Origin: Candidatus Latescibacterota bacterium
GTDB taxonomy: Bacteria; Latescibacterota; UBA2968
Direction of reading: 5' to 3'
Assembly: GCA_022821275.1 (NCBI GenBank)
Contig: JAJEDY010000061.1
Location: 1 to 64,000 of the forward strand
Length of the DNA stretch: 64,000 nt
The position numbers were made by a program, and so were the translations under genes. This document shows, piece by piece, positions 8,920 through 17,264 of the stretch (positions are counted from its first letter, which is position 1; each line of letters begins with the position of its first letter). Below the pieces are notes generated by a model. The model was given only the letters and a program-made list of their open reading frames with translations, had not been told where the DNA came from and searched no databases.

Positions 8920-10296
8920 TCACTCCTGCGGCAATTCCTCGGCACTGATATCGATCTCCTCGATCAACCGCGCCAGGTCTGCTTCCACCTCTGCCTGCAC
9001 ACCGGCATACGCTGGATCGCCGTACACACTCGTCATCTCCCAGGGATCCTTCTCCAAATCGAACAAATCGCGCTCACCGGTCCGATGTACTGCAAGCGTA
9101 TAATTTTGCGTACGCACGCCATAGTGCTTCGTCGGCCCATCCCAATACGCATAAAACGCCGACTGCCGCCAATCTTCGGGTGTCTCCCCCTCGCACAGCG
9201 CGCGAAAACTTCTGCCCTGCACCTCTGCATCGGGTTGCAACCCGGCAAAATCGAGATACGTCGCACCAAAATCCACATTCACCACAATATCCTCATTCAC
9301 CGAACCCGGCGCAATCGCCCTCGGATACCGCATCACATAAGGCATCAGAAGCGACTCCTCCAAAATCAAACGCTTATCAAAATACGAATGCTCGCCCAAA
9401 AACATACCCTGATCAGATGTATATACCACAATCGTATTCTCCGTCAACCCCTCCTCATCCAGAAAATCCAGCAACCGCCCCACACCCTCGTCAATCGCCG
9501 TAATACACCGCAAATAATCCTTCACATACTTCTGATAAGCCGCGTGAATCTTCTCCGTCGTATTCATCCCCGTCGTATCCAGCCGTCCGGTGGGCCACTC
9601 TCTTCCCCGGACGCCCTCATCCATCCGCTCTGCCTGCATAAGTATCGTGCGGTGGTGATCCTCCAACGCGCAGGACACCTTGTCAAACGGCTTATACAAA
9701 TTCGACGGCTCGGGCAAATCTCCATCCGTGAACAAATCCGCATGACGAGGCGCGAACTCCCACAACCCATGGGGTGCTTTGTGATGGCACAGCATCAAAA
9801 AAGGCTTATCCGGATCGCGCGCCTTCAACCAGTTGAGCGACAAATCAGTAATAATATCCGTCGCATACCCCTCGTACTGCGTCGGCTCGCCATTGCGCGT
9901 AAACGACGGATCAAAATAAGCCCCCTGCCCCGGCAACACCTCCCAATAATCAAACCCATCCGGCTCAGATCCCAGATGCCACTTACCCGCAATACCCGTT
10001 TGATATCCGGAAGCCTGCAACTGCCGCACGAAATTGGGGTGATCATCTCTCAGCGGTTGATTCAACCGCAACACCCCATTTTTATGGCTATATTGCCCCG
10101 TAATAATACTCGCCCTGCTCGGCGAACACAGCGCATTATTGCAAATACAATTATTAAACCGCATGCCCTCATTGGCAATGCGGTCAATATTCGGTGTATC
10201 CACCACCTCATTCAGCCATCCGTTATAACAACTAATGGCATTCACTGTGTGATCATCAGACATAATGTATAGAATATTCGGACGTGGATCAGACAT
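8920..10296 (-). CDS. Sulfatase (formylglycine type)
   Basis: A 458-residue sulfatase when started at its own ATG (10296), which has GGAGG at good spacing. NILYIMSDDHTVNAISCY gives the first metal residues (Asp14, Asp15). The signature is C57-S-P-S-R followed by ITG. IAGKWHLG and VYTSDQGMFLGEHS complete the active site. There is no signal peptide. The open frame does not begin here: it extends upstream through the whole HepT gene without a stop, so a HepT-sulfatase fusion of 583 residues is also encoded. The strong internal ribosome binding site makes the separate sulfatase the likelier main product. Confidence 0.9.
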   Translation of the reverse strand: MSDPRPNILYIMSDDHTVNAISCYNGWLNEVVDTPNIDRIANEGMRFNNCICNNALCSPSRASIITGQYSHKNGVLRLNQPLRDDHPNFVRQLQASGYQTGIAGKWHLGSEPDGFDYWEVLPGQGAYFDPSFTRNGEPTQYEGYATDIITDLSLNWLKARDPDKPFLMLCHHKAPHGLWEFAPRHADLFTDGDLPEPSNLYKPFDKVSCALEDHHRTILMQAERMDEGVRGREWPTGRLDTTGMNTTEKIHAAYQKYVKDYLRCITAIDEGVGRLLDFLDEEGLTENTIVVYTSDQGMFLGEHSYFDKRLILEESLLMPYVMRYPRAIAPGSVNEDIVVNVDFGATYLDFAGLQPDAEVQGRSFRALCEGETPEDWRQSAFYAYWDGPTKHYGVRTQNYTLAVHRTGERDLFDLEKDPWEMTSVYGDPAYAGVQAEVEADLARLIEEIDISAEELPQE

Positions 10297-10671
10297 TAAA
10301 ATTCCTCCAATGGTTAAGTGAAACACTCCCGATTCATTGCGTATGATTTCCTCAATTTGTAAGACAACGTCGGGCAACTCGACAATAACAATATTCCACA
10401 CAATATCAAAATTAACCCCAAAATAATGATGAATAAGCCTGTCCCTGACGCCCGCCATACTTTTCCAAGGGACATTTGGATATTTAGTGCGGAGTTCTGT
10501 AGATAGATTTTTAGTCGCTTCCCCAATAATTTCCAGATTGCGTATCACGGCATCCTGCGTCCTCGTATCCGTCAAAAATGTTTCATACGTCATGCCAGCC
10601 GTATAGACTTTTATCCGGCGTGCGGCTTCTCGAATATCGCTCAGAAAGTCTATATTTGTTCGATTAGACAT
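10297..10671 (-). CDS. HepT-like HEPN toxin, in frame with the sulfatase
   Basis: A 125-residue HEPN-family protein (DUF86/HepT) beginning MSNRTNIDFL. The RNase signature R-x4-H-x-Y is intact as RDRLIHHY. In the HepT/MntA system the toxin cleaves RNA and is neutralised when MntA adenylylates the Tyr of this motif. The start overlaps the last codons of the MNT gene by 8 bases, as is usual. It is odd in having no stop codon: after IEEIIRNESG the frame runs through the sulfatase ribosome binding site into the sulfatase. The listed end is the last base before the sulfatase ATG, not a real stop. Stop loss may have killed or modified the toxin. Confidence 0.82.
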
Positions 10672-10966
10672 ACACGATACTTTCTTTAATATTCTCAGCA
10701 ACGCGTGGAATCCGAATCCCTTGAATACCAGCATCTGTCAGAACATCTACCCGTTTGCCCAGGATAGCCTCGAGATATTCGCTAAACTCAATGAACCGAA
10801 GACCTATTGGATGTTCAAATTCCACAACAAGGTCAATGTCACTCGATTCAGTGGCCGTCCCTTTCGCATAAGACCCAAACAAACCAATTCTCTTAACCCC
10901 GTACTCAGACGCCAGATACGAGTCGTTTTCCGAGAGAATATCTGCGATTTTTTCTTTTGTCAACAT
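10664..10966 (-). CDS. MntA-like minimal nucleotidyltransferase antitoxin
   Basis: A 100-residue MNT-type nucleotidyltransferase. The active site GS-x10-DxD is perfect: GSYAKG, six more residues, then DID. It partners the HepT-like gene that follows. In the known HepT/MntA system it transfers AMP to the toxin. ATG at 10966 is preceded by GGGGAG; an upstream TTG at 10972 is less likely. The pair is inserted between two sulfatase genes of the same orientation. Confidence 0.88.
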   Translation of the reverse strand: MLTKEKIADILSENDSYLASEYGVKRIGLFGSYAKGTATESSDIDLVVEFEHPIGLRFIEFSEYLEAILGKRVDVLTDAGIQGIRIPRVAENIKESIVYV

Positions 10967-10996
10967 CGTCAATTTCTCCCCTAAATGGTTTCTTTT

Positions 10997-12259
10997 TTAC
11001 CGTTCTGGAACATAATCATCGACAAATTCCGGCATCATATCTAACACCTTCTGCAAGCGTTCATGCGCCTCTTCAGCATCGACATCGCCCTGCCCCAAAA
11101 CAATATCGTACTCTTCCATCCGATCTGCAGGCACATCGTAAAACCGCCCATCGTGGTAAATTTTAAACCGATGCTCCCGCGCAAACTGTCCCGCGTGATC
11201 TTGACCAAAACCAAAACGCGGATTGTAATGACAAAAAATCCAATCCCTCGGATTGCCTCGCTCACCCCGCAACTGAGGCAAAAAACTGCGCCCATCACAC
11301 GGCATCCCCTCTGGAATGGGCGCATCGGCCAAATCCATCAGCGTCGGCAAAAAATCGCTAAAATCCACCAGATCATCCAACACCACACCTTCTGGCGCCA
11401 CACCCTGCCAAAAAGCAATAAAAGGCACATGCGTCCCCGCATCGGGCATCGTACCCTTACCACCCACAATCTCGACACCGCCCTCAAGCTGGGACGTAAT
11501 CGTGCGATGCGTACCATTATCACTCGTAAACATCACCAGCGTATTATCGAGCAAATCGAGCGCCTCGAGCTTCTCTACAATCCGACCCACCAGCTTATCG
11601 GCATACGCCACCATATCGGCAAAATAGCGCGTATCCTGCTCATCCCTGCGATCTCTATCCCGCCATTCCGGGCTATCGGGCGTAGGAACAAAAGGCGCGT
11701 GAACCAGAATCATCGGATAATAGGCAAAAAAAGGCACATTTTGATGCCGCTCAATAAAATCCAGCAAATAATCACAACAAATATCGGGACCATACCGATC
11801 TTCGACATACTCGTCGGGTAACCACTCGCCATTGCATTCAATTTGCGGATGTGCATATCGTCTCTTACCCGCGCGCACACCATCTTCTGGCGGCGGCGTC
11901 ATATTCCACAAACAATGCTCATCAAACCCAAAATGCGCCGGCATCTTATTATCCTCACTCAACTGCCACTTGCCCGCAACACATGTCGCATACCCCGCAT
12001 CCTGTAACAAATTGCCAAACGTCTTTTCTTTTGGATTCAAATAGGCGAACCTGTCGTAATTCCGAAAATTGTACTGCCCCGTCATAATCTCCACGCGAGA
12101 AGGCGTACACAGCGGTGTCGAATAACAATGGGAAAAGCGAATCCCCCGCGATGCCAGATCATCCAACACCGGCGTCTCATACGTCGTACTCCCATAACAA
12201 CTCAAACACTCAAAACCCATGTCATCTGCCATAATCAACACAATATTCGGTCTTGACAT
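10997..12259 (-). CDS. Sulfatase (formylglycine type)
   Basis: A 420-residue sulfatase, short for the family. NIVLIMADDMGFECLSCYG carries the metal aspartates (Asp12, Asp13), and C51-T-P-S-R with MTG is the maturation signature. CVAGKWQLS and MFTSDNGTHR fit the remaining active site. No signal peptide is seen. The ATG at 12259 has TGGAGAAG before it; the longer frame to 12289 adds nothing conserved. A TTGATA-N17-TAAATT promoter lies at 12288-12316. This gene therefore starts a transcript that runs towards the MntA/HepT pair and the next sulfatases. Confidence 0.92.
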   Translation of the reverse strand: MSRPNIVLIMADDMGFECLSCYGSTTYETPVLDDLASRGIRFSHCYSTPLCTPSRVEIMTGQYNFRNYDRFAYLNPKEKTFGNLLQDAGYATCVAGKWQLSEDNKMPAHFGFDEHCLWNMTPPPEDGVRAGKRRYAHPQIECNGEWLPDEYVEDRYGPDICCDYLLDFIERHQNVPFFAYYPMILVHAPFVPTPDSPEWRDRDRRDEQDTRYFADMVAYADKLVGRIVEKLEALDLLDNTLVMFTSDNGTHRTITSQLEGGVEIVGGKGTMPDAGTHVPFIAFWQGVAPEGVVLDDLVDFSDFLPTLMDLADAPIPEGMPCDGRSFLPQLRGERGNPRDWIFCHYNPRFGFGQDHAGQFAREHRFKIYHDGRFYDVPADRMEEYDIVLGQGDVDAEEAHERLQKVLDMMPEFVDDYVPER

Positions 12260-12287
12260 ACGCTTCTCCAGTAAATAAACCTGAGCC

Positions 12288-12316
12288 AATTTAATGCGAC
12301 CACATCTCTATATCAA
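12288..12316 (-). promoter_or_regulatory. Sigma-70-like promoter, minus strand
   Basis: TTGATA (12311-12316), a 17-base spacer and TAAATT (12288-12293) on the minus strand precede the sulfatase starting at 12259. It is back to back with the plus-strand promoter at 12345-12374. Confidence 0.5.
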
Positions 12317-12344
12317 CTGTCTTCTGGCACCACTATGAATCTGG

Positions 12345-12374
12345 TTGACACACCAATGCCACAAATGATACAAT
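12345..12374 (+). promoter_or_regulatory. Sigma-70 promoter for the plus-strand PhyH gene
   Basis: A consensus TTGACA (12345-12350), an 18-base spacer and TACAAT (12369-12374) place transcription start near 12381. This rules out the in-frame ATG at 12335 and supports the start at 12419. Confidence 0.7.
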
Positions 12375-12418
12375 ATAGAAAACAGATCTATGATACAGAA
12401 CAAAGGGAAGGACGAAAA

Positions 12419-13267
12419 ATGAACATCTCGCTCACATCAACAGAACAAAGCGCTGGTGAACTGGCAAAAGACAAATTGGCAAATGCGATAGAGGCAATTC
12501 GACAAGACGGCTATGTCATCATTGAGCAGGTGGTGAATCACGCGATACTCGACGCCCTCAAAACGCGCATGGATGAAGACTCTGCAAAGCTGACTGAGGC
12601 ACAAAAATGGGGTGGCGCAGGTGGCGTCCAGGGTCATTTACAGCAAGGACCCCCACCATTTGACCCATTTCTATCCCCCGACATCCTCGTCAACCCTTAT
12701 GCCGTTCAGATCTCACGAGAAATGCTGGGTGCGGGATTTTACTGCTGCTTTTACAACGGCAACACAAACACGCCGAACAGCACCTTCCAACCCCTTCATG
12801 CCGACGGCGTTCACCTCTGGGGCGAACAGAACCGTCCCCATCCAGCAACCCAGCTCATTATCAACATCTTTCCCCAGGATACATCTGACAAAAACGGATC
12901 GACACAGATCTGGCCAGGTTCACACCTCGACATGCGCCCAGTAACAGACGAAACAGAAGCGGATCGCCGCTCCTTTTCTCCACCCATTCAGGCCACCCTG
13001 CAAAAAGGTGACATCTTGATTCGCGATTCACGCCTCTGGCATCGCGGCGTACCAAATCCCTCTGATCACAACCGCCACATGATCGCAGTTGTGTACAACA
13101 TCGGATGGCTGGTCAGACGGCGAACGCTCTTCTTCGATAAAAACAGTAAAAAAATATTCGAAGCAAGCGGCGTCGATCCCAATGCCCAATTCCTTGCCCC
13201 CCCGTTCGAATACCTGTTTGAAATGGCGTGCAGAAAAATAAAAAATGATCCCATGCGCGGCGTCTAA
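12419..13267 (+). CDS. PhyH-like Fe(II)/2-oxoglutarate dioxygenase
   Basis: A 282-residue oxygenase and the only plus-strand gene of the island. The iron triad is H127-A-D129 (PLHADGVH) with distal H208 (LWHRGVPN), and R219 is the likely 2-oxoglutarate ligand. GGAAGG precedes ATG 12419, which lies just after a strong promoter. The gene runs convergently into the next PhyH gene and their stop codons overlap by four bases. Its separate orientation and promoter mean it can be regulated apart from the sulfatases. The substrate is unknown. Confidence 0.9.
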   Translation: MNISLTSTEQSAGELAKDKLANAIEAIRQDGYVIIEQVVNHAILDALKTRMDEDSAKLTEAQKWGGAGGVQGHLQQGPPPFDPFLSPDILVNPYAVQISREMLGAGFYCCFYNGNTNTPNSTFQPLHADGVHLWGEQNRPHPATQLIINIFPQDTSDKNGSTQIWPGSHLDMRPVTDETEADRRSFSPPIQATLQKGDILIRDSRLWHRGVPNPSDHNRHMIAVVYNIGWLVRRRTLFFDKNSKKIFEASGVDPNAQFLAPPFEYLFEMACRKIKNDPMRGV

Positions 13268-14118
13268 ACCGCTTCGCTCTCGCTCGGCATCACTGCCCAA
13301 TCGGTACGCAGTTCAGCAGCGCATTCGGCCGGTGGTTGCATAAAACGCTTAACCCGGACACTCGCTTTGGCCTGAAACCTGGGTCCAGCCATTTCCCAGG
13401 CGTTGTAGTGAAATTTGCCTTCGGGTTGCATCACGCGGACATTCAACGTACGGCGAGGCTTCTGGGTCTGGTTCATACCGGCACAGTGCAGACAAGCCGC
13501 GTTGACCACCAACAGATCACCGGGATCGCCGATAACCTGGACCCTGTTGCCGTAGTGATTTGGGTTGGAATCCGGCACCCCGGGGTCTTCGTCAGCCTTA
13601 AAGCGATGGGTACCTGGTATCACCGAAGTCGCGCCGTTTTCAGCGGTGTACCCGTCAATCAAAAAAAAGAACCACAAGCCCCTGTGCTTGCCATTCGCGG
13701 TGAGGCCGGGGCGAAAATCGCGATGGATGCCTTCAGACTGCTCTCCGGGGTTGTAGCGTTGGGTATTGGCGACAAGGTCAGAGAAGTGGTAGGTACCCAG
13801 GGCAGGCTCGCAGATCGCGTGAACAGTGTCGTGGTCGAGCAATTCGATCGCCGCATCACCCCATAAGAAACAGGCACGGGCGTTGGGATTCAGGTCGAAT
13901 TTGCGGTTCCCGTACTTATCGCCGATATGCACGTCGGACAGCTTCATCCCGCCACGCCAGGCGGCAATATAGTCATCGGCGGCACGCTGGGCGATATCGC
14001 GCAAAGGATCGAGGTACTCAGGTGCGATCTGGTTCCTTATAATGGTATAGCCATCGCAGTCGAGATTGGCGAGATGCCCCTCCAATTCGCTGTCGCTAAG
14101 GGGATGGACGGGTCGCAT
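13264..14118 (-). CDS. PhyH-like Fe(II)/2-oxoglutarate dioxygenase
   Basis: A 284-residue member of the family with H132-R-D134 (GIHRDFRPG), distal H211 (CLHCAGMN) and an RR pair at 222-223 for 2-oxoglutarate. The PGT-H segment after the core strand is the usual VIPGTHR. AGGAGA before ATG 14118 fixes the start; the longer frame to 14229 overlaps the upstream gene by 95 bases. It lies 16 bases after the beta-helix gene, so the two are probably co-transcribed. Confidence 0.9.
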   Translation of the reverse strand: MRPVHPLSDSELEGHLANLDCDGYTIIRNQIAPEYLDPLRDIAQRAADDYIAAWRGGMKLSDVHIGDKYGNRKFDLNPNARACFLWGDAAIELLDHDTVHAICEPALGTYHFSDLVANTQRYNPGEQSEGIHRDFRPGLTANGKHRGLWFFFLIDGYTAENGATSVIPGTHRFKADEDPGVPDSNPNHYGNRVQVIGDPGDLLVVNAACLHCAGMNQTQKPRRTLNVRVMQPEGKFHYNAWEMAGPRFQAKASVRVKRFMQPPAECAAELRTDWAVMPSESEAV

Positions 14119-14134
14119 GGGCTGGTCTCCTATC

Positions 14135-15418
14135 TCATTCTTGCTGCTTTTGTTGATTTCGCAAAATCTCTTCAAGAAGCGGCAGTCCTTTGAGCCGCGC
14201 TTTCCAGTTTCGAGGCTGTTTTTCGGCAAGACTCATAATACCTTTATTGTATTTGAAACCCTCGCTGGTCACATTCTCAATAATCGGATGCCAACTATCC
14301 CCCGTGCGGTCTCTCACAACCCCGATTGAGGGACCTCTGACCCGTTTGATCTTCCTGTCATTCTCATCAAACCTGAGCGCTTTCAGGTATTCTTCCGGAA
14401 CATTCGCAAGTCCTTTGAGTGCAATGGCCGCGTTTGTCCCAAATATCGCATGGATATTCTTTACCGTAGTCCCATCTGAAAACACACCGGGTTTATAACG
14501 CTCGTCACTCTGATTCCGTTTCTCCACGTAACCAGGTCCCATCGTCACCGCGAAAGCACAGCTCTTCACAGTCACACCGTCGATCTTGACAACGCCATTT
14601 TGAGCTTTATGTGGCCCGAGCAACACAGCAGTACTGCCATTCTCGCAATACAGATTCTTTGCCGTAATATCATGCACCCCGCCATTATGCCCTCCAGCCC
14701 CCGTCTCCAGTCTAAAAGTCACCCCACCACCAATGGCTTCGAGATTCTCAAAATGGATGGTCTCCCCTGCATGCATCTGAACCAATCCATAACCCGGACT
14801 GGAATTCGTACTCCTGAGATTTCTCACCAGACCATCGGTGGGCCTGAAGACACCCCCACTTTCGACATCCTTATCCCTGGACGGCGTAAAGATAAATGCA
14901 GAATAGGTAGTAAAACTATCCTTAACGTCAATATCGGAGAGCATAAAATTTTTGACCTTTCTGCAGTTAATCGTCCGTATGCCCTCCCCCGCCACACTTC
15001 TGCGATCTGAATAATCGACAATAAACTTACCGCCCAGCCCGCGAATGCTGACATTCTCTATAGATTCGGCATTCCTCCCTGTACCCAATCCAAAAACAAT
15101 GGTCTTCGTACCTTTGGGCCAATAGGGTTTGATAACCGTATCTTTCTCGATCAGCAGGTGCACATTGGATCTCAAGTTGATACCCGCAAAACGATAGACC
15201 CCTTTCGGAACGATCAGGCGTCCGCCGCCTTTTGCCGAGACCTCATCTATCGCTTTTTGCAATCGCTCACTCTGATTGCTTTCAGCCCCATCATCCACCA
15301 GTCCGAAATCCGTCCTCAGGTTCATTGTCAACCCATTTGGATCCATGGTCTCCTCGTATGCCGCCTCCACTACCGCGGTCATTACAAACGCAGTCATCAC
15401 CAACAATACGGTCTTCAT
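14135..15418 (-). CDS. Exported right-handed parallel beta-helix protein (pectate-lyase/GH28-like)
   Basis: A 427-residue secreted protein with a clear signal peptide (hydrophobic residues 4-20, likely cleavage near the VEAA region). After an N-terminal DFGLVDDGAESNQSERLQKAI element, typical of pectate-lyase-superfamily or GH28-like helices, come repeated short strands such as VSIRGLGGKF and FMLSDIDVKD. The catalytic residues of a defined family cannot be assigned, so lyase or hydrolase activity is open. It is the only clearly exported enzyme-like protein of the island and may make the first cut in an extracellular or periplasmic glycan. GGGGAG precedes the ATG. Confidence 0.8.
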   Translation of the reverse strand: MKTVLLVMTAFVMTAVVEAAYEETMDPNGLTMNLRTDFGLVDDGAESNQSERLQKAIDEVSAKGGGRLIVPKGVYRFAGINLRSNVHLLIEKDTVIKPYWPKGTKTIVFGLGTGRNAESIENVSIRGLGGKFIVDYSDRRSVAGEGIRTINCRKVKNFMLSDIDVKDSFTTYSAFIFTPSRDKDVESGGVFRPTDGLVRNLRSTNSSPGYGLVQMHAGETIHFENLEAIGGGVTFRLETGAGGHNGGVHDITAKNLYCENGSTAVLLGPHKAQNGVVKIDGVTVKSCAFAVTMGPGYVEKRNQSDERYKPGVFSDGTTVKNIHAIFGTNAAIALKGLANVPEEYLKALRFDENDRKIKRVRGPSIGVVRDRTGDSWHPIIENVTSEGFKYNKGIMSLAEKQPRNWKARLKGLPLLEEILRNQQKQQE

Positions 15419-15430
15419 GGTTTTCTCCCC

Positions 15431-17197
15431 TCATTTACGTGCAACATAAACGTAGTAGGCACCGCAGATGGGCTGATTGCGCTCGTCGTCGAACCAGGTA
15501 TGCAAAAGCGTGGGACCCGGCTCCAGATCCACGGTAAACACAACACCCTGGTCGTCTGGCTCAACGGGCCTGGCATAGAAGCGTCCACCGATCAGCACAC
15601 GCGCTCGGGCAATCGGAAGCGCAATTCCCGCTTCCAGTTCGCCATCGGTCAATTGAACCGCCTGGCAAGCCTCTCTCAGCTTGAGGCCGCTCTCTCTCGG
15701 CCAGCGCTGCAGTTCAAAGGTGTACTTGCCAGCGGCTTCAACCAGCAAGTGCCAGTAACTGTTCTTCCGCGCAGCCGTCCTCACCTGCCGCTGCTGATCC
15801 ACAAAGACATCCCTCCACTCGCAGGCCGATAGCGTCATCGGATTCTCGGCCTCACTGCCGATGGTAATCCGCTGCACTTGATTGGCGACCGGTTCCACTT
15901 CTCGCCACCATGCATCCAGGTGATCCTGCATCTGCCGGACAATGTCAGGGTGCTGATCGGCAACATCGAGATTCTGTTCGGGATCGCTGTCCAGATCATA
16001 CAGTGCCGTTCCTTCAAGCAAGCGCCACCGTTTCCAGAGCACAGCAGCACCCTCGCGTCTTATGAACGAAGGACTATCAGGCGTCGGGTAGTCCAGCTGC
16101 CCAGGCATACGGCTGTAATTCACCGTCAACATGCGATCTTCCGGCACCTGCTCCGCACCCCGCAAAACCGGAGATAGGCTAATCCCATCCAAACGCAATT
16201 CGGCCGGCGGTTCCAGCCCACAAAACTCAATCAAAGTCGGCAAAATGTCCTGCACCTGAGTCAGTCCCTCAATCTCCCGGGGTTCGCCCAGATCACCATT
16301 TGGCCAATGCAAGAAAAACGGTACCCGGTGTCCTCCTTCCCATAGCTCACACTTTTTACCCCGCATCCCGGCATTGTAATAGACAGAACCAAAAGTACTG
16401 CCATTATCAGTCATAAAGATCAAAATTGTATCCCTATCTACGCCATGTTCTTGCAGAAAGCGTCGAAGCGAACCGACCTGAGTATCCAAATTTCGAATCA
16501 TAGCGAGAAAGCGAATGATATTCTCTCGCAAATTTTCGGGAAGTGCAGGCAACTGGTGTTCATCCTCTGCAAATGCCGCCTCAATGGCCTCGCGGTCTTC
16601 GGTTGGCACAAAAAGTGGGGCGTGAGGGGCATTGGTCGGCAGGAAAGTAAAAAAGGGTTCTGAAGCCGCGATTCGTGCTTGCATCCACGCTTTTGCCGCT
16701 TCGAAAAAGACCTCGGTACAGTATCCTTCCTGTCGTACGCGAGTGCCATTGTGACAATATATATCGTCGAAGTAATCGTTCTCCCAATAGTCGGGCACCG
16801 AACTAATGTGAGAGGATGGAAACCAGAGACTTTCCTCAAAACCGCGGTCCTGAGGACGGTACGGATAGTTATCGCCCAGATGCCATTTGCCAAACACACC
16901 CGTTCGGTAACCATTCGACCGGAAAATATCGGCCATAGTCGGCAAATCTGATCGCAGAAGCGAGCGTCCGCTGCTCACGTTTACAGCGCCATTGCGTGCC
17001 GCATCAAGTCCGCTCAGCAATTGGCCGCGAGTAGGCGTACACATGGGAGCGACGTGAAAATCCATCAGCCGAATACTTTCCCCGTGCAAGCTGTCCAGGT
17101 TCGGCGTCCGGGCAACGGGATTGCCATGACAGCCCAGATCGCCATACCCCTGGTCGTCGGTAATGATCAAAATTACATTGGGTTGTGAGGGTTTCAT
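15431..17197 (-). CDS. Sulfatase with C-terminal extension
   Basis: A 588-residue cytosolic sulfatase with NVILIITDDQGYGDLGCHG for the first metal site and C53-T-P-T-R as signature. TGVFGKWHLGDNYPYRPQDRG and FMTDNGSTFG are classic arylsulfatase motifs. It is about 130 residues longer than most neighbours. The extra C-terminal part, from about residue 455, contains strands such as YTFELQRWP and a final ICGAYYVYV, and looks like a beta-sandwich accessory domain that could bind carbohydrate. No signal peptide is visible. The gene follows GH127 and precedes the beta-helix gene on one strand. Confidence 0.92.
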   Translation of the reverse strand: MKPSQPNVILIITDDQGYGDLGCHGNPVARTPNLDSLHGESIRLMDFHVAPMCTPTRGQLLSGLDAARNGAVNVSSGRSLLRSDLPTMADIFRSNGYRTGVFGKWHLGDNYPYRPQDRGFEESLWFPSSHISSVPDYWENDYFDDIYCHNGTRVRQEGYCTEVFFEAAKAWMQARIAASEPFFTFLPTNAPHAPLFVPTEDREAIEAAFAEDEHQLPALPENLRENIIRFLAMIRNLDTQVGSLRRFLQEHGVDRDTILIFMTDNGSTFGSVYYNAGMRGKKCELWEGGHRVPFFLHWPNGDLGEPREIEGLTQVQDILPTLIEFCGLEPPAELRLDGISLSPVLRGAEQVPEDRMLTVNYSRMPGQLDYPTPDSPSFIRREGAAVLWKRWRLLEGTALYDLDSDPEQNLDVADQHPDIVRQMQDHLDAWWREVEPVANQVQRITIGSEAENPMTLSACEWRDVFVDQQRQVRTAARKNSYWHLLVEAAGKYTFELQRWPRESGLKLREACQAVQLTDGELEAGIALPIARARVLIGGRFYARPVEPDDQGVVFTVDLEPGPTLLHTWFDDERNQPICGAYYVYVARK

Positions 17198-17264
17198 GTG
17201 CCTGCCTCTTTCTTTATTAATCGGGTTTCACCAAACAGCTTGAATCCAAAATCGGACACCAGTT

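Noticed and set aside
9085-10272. A 395-codon plus-strand frame opposite the sulfatase at 8920
   Set aside because: No motif and a biased composition; the minus-strand sulfatase explains the open frame.
12335-12418. Upstream extension of the plus-strand PhyH gene to ATG 12335
   Set aside because: A consensus promoter lies at 12345-12374, so the upstream ATG would not be transcribed; GGAAGG supports 12419.
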